NCBI GenBank assembly: GCA_013298335.1
Contig: JAAFHI010000037.1
Span: 4,550 to 11,883, forward strand
Length of the DNA: 7,334 nt
Source of the DNA: Actinomycetota bacterium
GTDB lineage: Bacteria; Acidobacteriota; Blastocatellia; Chloracidobacteriales; Chloracidobacteriaceae
Direction: 5' to 3'
The position numbers and the translations under genes were made by a program. Shown in pieces: positions 1-6,037 of the stretch; within the stretch, counting starts at the first letter, position 1, and every line of letters begins with the position of its first letter. The notes under the pieces are model-generated. The model was not told where the DNA came from. It worked only from the letters and a program-made list of their open reading frames with translations, and searched no databases.

Positions 1-1476
1 AATCTCCAGCAGTCCATACCGATCGAGCACCTGACGGTCCGCTTCACGCCCCTGCCGAGCGGGTTCAACTTCAACGAGGCGCTGCGGCTCAAGATGTTCA
101 ACGGCAAACTTCCGCCGTCCAAGGAAGAGACGCCGGGAACGTTTGTCATCCGTTTTGAAAACCTGCCCGCGTTCCAGGCCGAGCCGTACATTCCGCCGGC
201 GGACAACCTGCGTCAGTGGCTGCTTTTCTACTATGCCGAGGACGCCAACCCGAACCCCGAAAAATACTGGCGCAGCCGGGGCCGCAAACTGTTCGACGAA
301 TATCGTCAGGGCCTCCGGATCGACGACGACGTGAAGGCGGCCGCGACCAAAGCCGCGGGCGACGCAGCCAACGCGGAGCAGTATCTGGAACGGCTCTTTG
401 CTTTCTGCCGGACCCAGATCCGCAATCTTGCCGATGACGCGACCACGGTCACCAGCGAGGAGCGGGCGGCAAACAAGGCCGACCAGACCCCCGGCGAAAC
501 GCTCAGGCGGGGCACCGGCTCGCCGGAGCAGATTACGCGACTGTTTGTCGCGCTGGCCGGTTCGCTCGGCTTCGATGCGCATGTGGCGCAAGTCTCCGAC
601 CGGAGCGACTTCGTCTTCGACCCGACGACGATCCCCGACGACGCCCTGCTGACGGAGGAAATCGCCGCGGTGCGGGTCGGCCCCGACTGGAAGTTCTTCG
701 ATCCGGGGGAAAAGCTGACGACCCCCGCCCTGATGCCGTGGTGGAAGCAGGGCATTCCGGCCCTGATTCTCGACCCGAAGGAACCGACCTTCATCGTGAC
801 GCCGATTTCGAAGCCGGAGCAGTCGCGCACCCGCCGCATCGGGACCTTCACGCTCGCCGAGGATGGCACGCTGGAGGGCGAGGCGCGCTTCGAGTTCAGC
901 GGTCATCCGGCCCGCGAATGGCGCGAACGCCTCGACGACAAATCGCCCGCCAAACGGGAAGAGCTGGTTCGCGAGTTTATCCAGTCCCGGATCGCGGCGG
1001 AGATTTCCGCCCTGCGGATCGACAACCTCGACGCTCCGGCCAAACTGGTGGTCATTACCTGCCGCGTCCGGGCGACCGGATACGCGAGCCGGACCGGCAA
1101 ACGGCTCGTCCTGCCGGTTTCGGTCTTCGAGCGCAACCGCCCCGCCCGGTTTCCCGATGAAAAACGGGTGCATCCCGTCGCCTTCGAGTACCCGTGGCTT
1201 GACGAGGACCTGATCAGCTTTCTGGTCCCGCCGGGATATGAACTCGAAAACGCCGAGGCACCGCCAACCTTTATGGTTCCGGGAAATTACGGACAGTACG
1301 CCACGAAGGTCGCCTTCTCCGCGCCGGACCGGAAACTGTCGTACCGCCGGGCTTTTTCCTTCGGACGCAACGACGCCCTGATGGAGTTCGAGCCGAAACT
1401 CTATCCGACCATCAAGACGATCTTCGACGAGGTCCGGAAAGCGGACGCGCACGCCATCGTCCTCAAAACCCCCTGA
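1..1476 (+). CDS. DUF3857/transglutaminase-like exported protein, pseudo-enzyme, 5'-truncated by window edge
   Basis: The frame is open from base 1 to the TGA at 1474-1476 (491 residues visible). The first in-frame ATG, at 91-93 or just after, is internal and not the real start. Residues 1-30 already align with the paralogue at 1920-3890 (LQQSIPIEHLTVR against LQRELPVQQLTLR), so about 167 N-terminal residues, including any signal peptide, lie outside. Visible in order: the end of the DUF3857 beta domain, a helical lead-in (KAAATKAAGDAANAEQYLERLFAFC), a transglutaminase-like core, and a C-terminal beta region ending in a YRRAFSFGRND motif. Where active relatives have GDCKD, this protein has GSPEQ (Pro at 523-525). 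The expected His is Glu (655-657), while the Asp of FFDPG (700-702) is kept. It is therefore very unlikely to act as a Cys protease or transglutaminase. By eye it is roughly half identical to the next gene. Its function is unknown; a periplasmic binding or scaffold role is inference. Confidence 0.88.
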   Translation, partial: NLQQSIPIEHLTVRFTPLPSGFNFNEALRLKMFNGKLPPSKEETPGTFVIRFENLPAFQAEPYIPPADNLRQWLLFYYAEDANPNPEKYWRSRGRKLFDEYRQGLRIDDDVKAAATKAAGDAANAEQYLERLFAFCRTQIRNLADDATTVTSEERAANKADQTPGETLRRGTGSPEQITRLFVALAGSLGFDAHVAQVSDRSDFVFDPTTIPDDALLTEEIAAVRVGPDWKFFDPGEKLTTPALMPWWKQGIPALILDPKEPTFIVTPISKPEQSRTRRIGTFTLAEDGTLEGEARFEFSGHPAREWRERLDDKSPAKREELVREFIQSRIAAEISALRIDNLDAPAKLVVITCRVRATGYASRTGKRLVLPVSVFERNRPARFPDEKRVHPVAFEYPWLDEDLISFLVPPGYELENAEAPPTFMVPGNYGQYATKVAFSAPDRKLSYRRAFSFGRNDALMEFEPKLYPTIKTIFDEVRKADAHAIVLKTP

Positions 1477-1550
1477 CCGCGAATCGGGCCGAACCTGGCT
1501 TCACGACATATATAAGGATCGCGCGCGCGTACGATGAACGATGCTTCAAA

Positions 1551-1572
1551 GTTTCGAAAATCGAGCCCGATC
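1551..1572 (+). repeat. 22-bp direct repeat, left copy
   Basis: This 22-bp word begins GTTTCGAAAATCGAG and ends CCCGATC. It recurs without mismatch at 1727-1748. The two copies flank the nested palindrome at 1576-1702, leaving 154 bases between them. The word may be an unusually long target-site duplication, or the outer part of a composite repeat element. Confidence 0.9.
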
Positions 1573-1609
1573 GTCGCCCTGCCCTCAAGGACAGGGCTAT
1601 TTCCCTTGA

Positions 1610-1627
1610 AGCCCCGTGAACGGGGCT
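1610..1627. repeat. Inner hairpin 1, 7-bp stem with TGAA loop
   Basis: AGCCCCG pairs perfectly with CGGGGCT around a 4-base TGAA loop. It is the left inner block of the nested palindrome and is the near reverse complement of the hairpin at 1651-1668. Confidence 0.85.
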
Positions 1628-1650
1628 ATGGAATCGAGAAAACCGTTTTG

Positions 1651-1668
1651 AGCCTCGTTCACGAGGCT
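1651..1668. repeat. Inner hairpin 2, 7-bp stem with TTCA loop
   Basis: AGCCTCG pairs perfectly with CGAGGCT around TTCA. Compared with the hairpin at 1610-1627, both arms carry a matching change (C to T on one side, G to A on the other), so the stem is preserved. This is a compensatory pattern expected if the fold is what is maintained. Confidence 0.85.
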
Positions 1669-1726
1669 TGTTCTTGAATAGCCCTGTCCTTGAGGGCAGG
1701 GCAAATAGCGGTGGCTGAACAGTTAC

Positions 1727-1748
1727 GTTTCGAAAATCGAGCCCGATC
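1727..1748 (+). repeat. 22-bp direct repeat, right copy
   Basis: This copy is identical to 1551-1572. The bases beyond the shared word differ on both sides, which marks the repeat edges sharply and argues against a larger duplicated block. Confidence 0.9.
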
Positions 1749-1905
1749 AGCCCGGCGCCCCCAAACCATGACACCGGAAAAATACGTCGCGAGGGAACCC
1801 ACATTGACATTCCGCACAGTTAGGGCGAAAAAGCTCCCCGGCGAATGCGCCGACTCGTTCCGCGCCGCCCACGCGCCATTTTTCTTTTTCTCACACATAT
1901 CCAAA

Positions 1906-1910
1906 AAGGA
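1906..1910 (+). promoter_or_regulatory. Ribosome-binding site of the second DUF3857 gene
   Basis: AAGGA, with 9 bases to the ATG at 1920. It decides the start: the open frame extends upstream to an ATG at 1845, but that would put 25 charged and polar residues ahead of an otherwise perfect signal peptide. Confidence 0.75.
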
Positions 1911-1919
1911 ACCGCGACC

Positions 1920-3890
1920 ATGAAACGGCTTCTCATCGCTTCGGCGTGCTTGACGCTCTGGATTTTCGGCCTGTGGGGAACCGCCGCCCGCGCCGAAGAC
2001 TGGAAACCCATCGACCCGGCCCACCTCGCCCAGAAAACACCCGTCGTCGACCCGAGCGCCGACGCCGAGGCCATCTTCTGGGAAATGAGCCTCGCCGATA
2101 ACTTCGGGGGCGGCGACCCGGAGAACGTGATCCGCAACTACATCCGCATCAAGGTGTTCACCGAGCGCGGCAAGGAGGCGGGAAACGTCGAACTGCCCTT
2201 CTACAACAACGGACGGATCGGCGACATCGCCGGGCGCACGATCAAGCCCGACGGGTCGATTGTCGAACTCAAGAAAGACGCCATCTTCGACCGGACGCTG
2301 GTCAAGGTCGGCAACCAGAAGGTTCGGGTGAAGACCTTCGCCCTCCCCGCCGTCGAGCCCGGATGCATCATCGAGTACCGCTGGACGGAACACCGCGACG
2401 TCTATTTCTACGTCCCGCTGACGCTTCAGCGCGAACTGCCGGTGCAGCAACTGACCCTGCGCGTCAAGCCGATCGCGATTCCGGGGTACGACTACCGGAT
2501 GCGGGTCCAGTTGTTCAACGGCACGCTGCCCGAGTTCAAGGAAGACGGAAAAGGGTTCTATCTGGCCCGCTTCCAGAAGATTCCCGCGCTGCGCGAGGAA
2601 CCGCTCATGCCGCCCGAGGACGAGGTCCGGCAGTGGATGCTCCTCTATTACACCGAGGACCTGAAGCTGGAAGCGGCGAAGTACTGGAAGGAAACCGGGA
2701 AGCGGGCCTACGACCGGTACAAGGACCGCATGAAGGTCACCGACGACGTGCGCGCCGCCGCGACCACCGCCATCGGCAACGCCGCCACCCCGGAGGAGAA
2801 GCTGGAGCGGCTGTTCACCTTCTGCCAGACCAAGATCCGCAACGCCTTCACCTCCGGAATGACGCTCACGCCGGACGAACTCAAGAAAATGCGGGAAAAG
2901 AAGGGTCCGTCGGAGACGCTCAAGCGAGGATACGGCACGTTTGAGGATATCGACCTGCTGTTCGCGGCCATGGCGAACGCGGCGGGCTTCACCGCCCGGC
3001 TGGCGAAGGTCACCGACCGCAGCGACGCGTTCTTCAAGGTGAACTTTGCCGACGACTACTTCCTGCGGAGCTTTGTCGTGGCGGTGCAGGTCGGGGCTGA
3101 CTGGAAGTTCTACGATCCGGGCGTGACGCGAACCCGCTACGGGATGCTCCGCTGGCAGGAAGAAGGCATGCCCGCGCTGATCCCCGATCCCAAGGAATCC
3201 CGGTTCATCGTGACCCCCATTTCCAAGGCCGGAGATTCGCTGACCCGGCGCACCGGCAAATTCGCCCTTGACGAAGGCGGGACCCTGACCGGCGAGGTGC
3301 GAATCGAATACACCGGGCACCGGGCGCTTGACTGGCGGTACCTCCTGGAAGACGAATCACCCGCCAAGCAGGAGGAATTCGTCCGCCGGGACATCCAGTC
3401 GGTCATCGGCGCCGAAGTGTCGGACATCAAGATCGAGAACTTCAACGATTCGGCGAAATCACTGATCATCTCCTGCAAAATCGTCGCCCCGGGGTACGCC
3501 AAGCGGACCGGCAAACGGCTGTTCATCCCCGTCTCGATTTTCGAGCAGGGCGCGAAGCCGATGTTCAGCGACGCGACCCGCACCCAGGACATCTACCTGA
3601 AGTTCCCCTGGGCCGAGGAAGACAACCTGACCATCTCGGTTCCGGACGGCTTCGAACTCGATAACGCGAACGCGCCCCAGTCGTTCGAGCTACCGAGCGG
3701 CTACGGCAAATACGAAACCAGTCTCAAGTATTCGGAAGCCGATCGGTTTTTCGTGTACCGCCGCTCCTTCTCGTTCGGAAAAACCGATGAACTGATGCGC
3801 TTCCCGAGCACGGCCTACCCGGTCCTGAAGCAAATCTTCGACGCCGTCCACAAACAGGACGAGCACACCGTCATCCTGAAAGCGAAGTAA
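1920..3890 (+). CDS. Secreted DUF3857/transglutaminase-like protein, catalytic Cys and His lost
   Basis: 656 residues. The ATG at 1920 has a good AAGGA site. It starts a Sec signal peptide (MKRLL, hydrophobic run to about residue 23, predicted cut after ARA at 25/26), so the protein is exported to the periplasm or envelope. A DUF3857 beta domain spans about residues 50-225. A helical lead-in and transglutaminase-like core span about 280-400. A C-terminal beta domain runs to about 640 and includes YRRSFSFGKTDELM. The core lines up with the third gene (RGYGTFED against KSYGDCKD): the nucleophile Cys is Phe341, the His is Ser384, and only Asp399 in FYDPG remains. The segment after the Asp (GMLRWQEEGMPALI, PKESRFIVTPIS) is strongly shared with the first gene and absent from the third, so the first two form their own subfamily. 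The third gene follows after 14 bases and is probably in the same operon. The exact function is unknown; binding or regulation without catalysis is inference. Confidence 0.92.
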   Translation: MKRLLIASACLTLWIFGLWGTAARAEDWKPIDPAHLAQKTPVVDPSADAEAIFWEMSLADNFGGGDPENVIRNYIRIKVFTERGKEAGNVELPFYNNGRIGDIAGRTIKPDGSIVELKKDAIFDRTLVKVGNQKVRVKTFALPAVEPGCIIEYRWTEHRDVYFYVPLTLQRELPVQQLTLRVKPIAIPGYDYRMRVQLFNGTLPEFKEDGKGFYLARFQKIPALREEPLMPPEDEVRQWMLLYYTEDLKLEAAKYWKETGKRAYDRYKDRMKVTDDVRAAATTAIGNAATPEEKLERLFTFCQTKIRNAFTSGMTLTPDELKKMREKKGPSETLKRGYGTFEDIDLLFAAMANAAGFTARLAKVTDRSDAFFKVNFADDYFLRSFVVAVQVGADWKFYDPGVTRTRYGMLRWQEEGMPALIPDPKESRFIVTPISKAGDSLTRRTGKFALDEGGTLTGEVRIEYTGHRALDWRYLLEDESPAKQEEFVRRDIQSVIGAEVSDIKIENFNDSAKSLIISCKIVAPGYAKRTGKRLFIPVSIFEQGAKPMFSDATRTQDIYLKFPWAEEDNLTISVPDGFELDNANAPQSFELPSGYGKYETSLKYSEADRFFVYRRSFSFGKTDELMRFPSTAYPVLKQIFDAVHKQDEHTVILKAK

Positions 3891-3893
3891 TAC

Positions 3894-3899
3894 AGGTGA
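3894..3899 (+). promoter_or_regulatory. Ribosome-binding site of the third DUF3857 gene
   Basis: AGGTGA, complementary to the 16S rRNA tail, lies 5 bases before the ATG at 3905. An in-frame GTG at 3896-3898 is contained in this site. A GTG start would have no comparable site upstream, so ATG 3905 is preferred. Confidence 0.7.
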
Positions 3900-3904
3900 A
3901 CCAG

Positions 3905-5875
3905 ATGTTGAAACGCCTCTTGCTCGTGACACTGTTTTTTCTGTCCGCGACCGGCGCGGCCTGGGCCGGGGACGAGGCTCCGGCCTGGCTGCGCCAGTTG
4001 GCGGACGCCCCCGCCCAGACTTACCCGAAGGAAATTCCGGCGGTGGTCCTGCTCGACGATGAACGGGTCACCATCGGAGACGACGGAAAAATCGTCACCG
4101 TTCATCAATACGCCGTCCGCATCCTGACCCGGGAGGGGCGCCGGGAGGCCCGCGGGCAGGTGGACTATCTGACCGACGGGACGAAAAAGGTCCGCGACTT
4201 TCGAGCCTGGCTGATTCGCCCGAACGGCGTCCGGAAGTTCGACAAGAAGGAGGACATTGCCGATGTCGCCGTGGTGGACAACGACATCTACAATGAAATC
4301 CGGTTCAAGGCCGTTGCCGCCTCGGATGAAGCGGATGTCGGGATGGTGTTCGGATACGAATCGGTTACCGAGGAGCGTTCCGTCTTCACCCAGTTCATTC
4401 ATGATTTCCAGGATGACCTTCCGGTCATGGTCTCGCGGTTCACGCTGACCATGCCGGCAGGCGGGCGGGTGGAAAGCATCACCTTCAACCACGCCAAAAT
4501 CGAACCGTCCGCGAGCGGCGGGACCTCGACCTGGGAACTGCGCGACCTCCCCCCCTTCATCAAGGAACCCGACCAGCCGGCGGTCACGAACCAGGCCCCC
4601 CGGGTGGCGGTCAACTATTTCCCCGGCAGCGCTCCGAAAACCGCCGAGAGCCGCTCCTTCAGTAGCTGGCCGGAAGTTTCCGACTGGCTCTACGGTCTGA
4701 GCGACGGTCAGGCCGCGCCAACCCCGGCCCTGTCCACGAAGGCGAAGGAACTGACGACCGGCGTCAACGACGAATTCGGGCGGATCTCCGCCATCGGACA
4801 CTACGTTCAGGGCGTCAAATACATTTCGATTCAAACGAATCTCAACAAGGGCGGCGGTTACCGGCCCCACGCTGCGGGCGAGGTCTTCACCAAGTCCTAT
4901 GGCGACTGCAAGGACAAGGCCAACCTGATGCGGTCCATGCTCAAGGCGGTCGGCGTCAACGCCTTTCTCGTGAGCATCTATGCCGGCGACCGGAGCTATG
5001 TGCGAAACGAATGGGCATCGCCCTACCAGTTCAACCACTGCATCGTCGCGGTTCAGGTCAGCGACACGCTGAACTCGCCCATGACGGTCAAGCATCCGAA
5101 ACTCGGACGCCTGCTCATCTTCGATCCGACCGATCCCTACACGCCGCTCGGCGACCTTCCGGAAGAAGAACAGGGCAGCTTCGCCCTCATCGTGGCCGGC
5201 AAGGACGGCGATCTGGTAAAAGTTCCCCAGAACGCGCCCGACGCCAATCTCGACAACGTGATCGTCGAGGCGGAAGTCCAGCCGGACGGCTCACTCAAGG
5301 CCAAACTGACCAACGAGATGACCGGACAGGTCGGCTCGTCGTTCCGCGGGCTGCATGCCTCGCTGCCCGCGCCTGATTTCGAAAAAGTCATCAACCGCTG
5401 GCTGACCCGGGGCGCCACCGGTCTCCAGGTTTCGGGCATCACCGTCAAGGACGAACGCGAGAAGGGAATCCTGAAACTCGAAGTGAACATTGCCGTTCCC
5501 AGCTACGCGCAGTTGATGCAGGGCCGGCTCATGATGATCAATCCGTCGCTGGTGCCGCGCCGGTCGCAGGTCTCGGTGCTTCAACCCACCCGCAAAACGC
5601 CGATTGAAATCAACGCCGAAGCCTATACGGAAACCTTCACATTCAAACTTCCCGCCGGCTTCGCGGTGGACGAACTCCCTGAAGGGGTGACCCTCGAATC
5701 GGCCTACGGCGTCTACGCCATGAAATGCGTCGCCACCGACACCGAAGTCGTCGTCACCCGCAAACTCACCCTCCGCCCGGCGGTCATTCCGGCGGAAAAC
5801 TACGGCGGCGTGCGCCGATTCTTCGGCCAGATCGGCGGCGCGGAGCAAACGCCGATTGTGCTGGTGAAGAAATGA
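3905..5875 (+). CDS. Secreted DUF3857/transglutaminase-core protein with intact Cys-His-Asp triad
   Basis: 656 residues from ATG 3905; an alternative GTG at 3896 would add three. The signal peptide is MLKRLLLVTLFFLSATGAAWA, cut before GDE (21/22), so the protein is exported. Residues about 40-200 form a DUF3857 beta domain. Residues about 295-410 form a transglutaminase core with Cys335 in SYGDCKDKANL, His378 in QFNHCIVAV and Asp407 in IFDPTDPY, which is the full papain-like triad. The C-terminal 230 residues are a beta-rich domain of the DUF3858 type. Proteins of this fold may cleave or cross-link peptides; the substrate is unknown. The gene starts 14 bases after the stop of the catalytically dead paralogue, which implies translation from one mRNA. 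Overall similarity to the two upstream genes is low outside the domain order, so it is a more distant paralogue. Its stop codon lies at the edge of a short-repeat array. Confidence 0.93.
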   Translation: MLKRLLLVTLFFLSATGAAWAGDEAPAWLRQLADAPAQTYPKEIPAVVLLDDERVTIGDDGKIVTVHQYAVRILTREGRREARGQVDYLTDGTKKVRDFRAWLIRPNGVRKFDKKEDIADVAVVDNDIYNEIRFKAVAASDEADVGMVFGYESVTEERSVFTQFIHDFQDDLPVMVSRFTLTMPAGGRVESITFNHAKIEPSASGGTSTWELRDLPPFIKEPDQPAVTNQAPRVAVNYFPGSAPKTAESRSFSSWPEVSDWLYGLSDGQAAPTPALSTKAKELTTGVNDEFGRISAIGHYVQGVKYISIQTNLNKGGGYRPHAAGEVFTKSYGDCKDKANLMRSMLKAVGVNAFLVSIYAGDRSYVRNEWASPYQFNHCIVAVQVSDTLNSPMTVKHPKLGRLLIFDPTDPYTPLGDLPEEEQGSFALIVAGKDGDLVKVPQNAPDANLDNVIVEAEVQPDGSLKAKLTNEMTGQVGSSFRGLHASLPAPDFEKVINRWLTRGATGLQVSGITVKDEREKGILKLEVNIAVPSYAQLMQGRLMMINPSLVPRRSQVSVLQPTRKTPIEINAEAYTETFTFKLPAGFAVDELPEGVTLESAYGVYAMKCVATDTEVVVTRKLTLRPAVIPAENYGGVRRFFGQIGGAEQTPIVLVKK

Positions 5876-5924
5876 GTCTTGGGAGTCTTGGAGTCTTGGG
5901 AGTCTTGAGGGTCTGGGGAGTCTG
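5874..5924. repeat. Short tandem repeat array, left arm (GGGAGTCTTG-like units)
   Basis: About six degenerate units of GGAGTCTTG / GGGTCTGGG run head to tail. They begin with the last two bases of the third gene's stop codon, so the array abuts or overlaps the coding end. The stretch 5892-5923 is the reverse complement of 5990-6021 with one mismatch in 32. Confidence 0.9.
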
Positions 5925-5981
5925 AAATCCGAGGCGATTTGGGTATCTCCGAAGAATGTAGTAGAAGAACTTCCGGGTTTT

Positions 5982-6030
5982 GACTCCCAAGACTCCCCAG
6001 ACCCCCAAGACTCCCAAGACTCCCCAGACT
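5982..6030. repeat. Short tandem repeat array, right arm (inverted)
   Basis: The same short unit appears here in reverse orientation (GACTCCCAA, GACTCCCCA, GACCCCCAA and so on). With the left arm it would fold into a long GC-rich stem around a loop of about 66 bases. It stops 7 bases before the start codon of the methyltransferase gene. It could act as a bidirectional transcription or mRNA-end structure, though it lacks a poly-T tract. Confidence 0.9.
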
Positions 6031-6037
6031 GATTCCC

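Larger units (their letters stand above)
1576..1702. repeat. 127-bp nested palindrome of four related hairpins (REP/REPIN-like or MITE-like)
   Basis: Two 52-base arms (1576-1627 and 1651-1702) are symmetric about position 1639. The outermost 26 bases of each arm (1576-1601 and 1677-1702) are exact reverse complements. The inner 17-18 bases of each arm (1610-1627 and 1651-1668) are reverse complements apart from two positions. A 9-base segment between these blocks is not conserved. Each block also folds on itself: an imperfect 22-base palindrome GCCCTG..CAGGGC at 1576-1597, AGCCCCG-TGAA-CGGGGCT at 1610-1627, AGCCTCG-TTCA-CGAGGCT at 1651-1668, and GCCCTG..CAGGGC again at 1681-1702. The four hairpins look like variants of one AGCCYYG..CRRGGCT palindrome. 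The organisation resembles REP doublets or a palindromic miniature element. No poly-T follows any stem, so a Rho-independent terminator is not supported. Confidence 0.88.
1477..1919. other. 443-base intergenic gap, no convincing gene
   Basis: This gap separates two paralogous genes. It contains a short alternating GC tract near 1519-1532, two copies of a 22-bp direct repeat, a 127-bp nested palindrome between them, a pyrimidine-rich stretch around 1878-1892, and the ribosome-binding site of the next gene. The short open frames here run through the palindrome or have no Shine-Dalgarno site, so I do not call them. I see no tRNA or recognisable riboswitch. A TTGACA hexamer occurs at 1804-1809 but has no partner -10 box. 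The gap is long compared with the 14 bases between the second and third genes, so the second gene probably has its own promoter here, at a place I cannot fix. Confidence 0.7.

Noticed and set aside
1576..1702. Rho-independent terminator of the first gene
   Set aside because: The stems are strong, but no T-tract follows any of them, and the nested symmetry and flanking direct repeats fit a repeat element better.
1551..1748. CRISPR array
   Set aside because: There are only two copies of the direct repeat, separated by 154 bases of palindrome, with no regular spacers and no cas genes.
1804..1832. TTGACA as a -35 promoter box for the second gene
   Set aside because: The bases 16-18 further on read GAAAAA rather than anything like TATAAT, so the hexamer alone is not enough.
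1690..1923. Small plus-strand open frame of 77 codons upstream of the second gene
   Set aside because: It starts near the right arm of the palindrome and overlaps the next start codon. It has no Shine-Dalgarno site, and its composition looks like translated non-coding sequence.
1941..1949. Lipoprotein signal (Ala-Ser-Ala-Cys at residues 7-10) in the second gene
   Set aside because: The hydrophobic stretch before the Cys is only about six residues, too short for a lipoprotein signal. A good ARA-ED signal peptidase I site follows at 25/26.
1659..3320. 553-codon open frame on the minus strand
   Set aside because: It is antisense to a gene with a signal peptide, ribosome-binding site and recognisable domains. 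Its low-complexity translation is typical of shadow frames in GC-rich DNA.
3815..5095. 426-codon open frame on the minus strand
   Set aside because: It is the shadow of the transglutaminase gene, with no ribosome-binding site and no recognisable domain.
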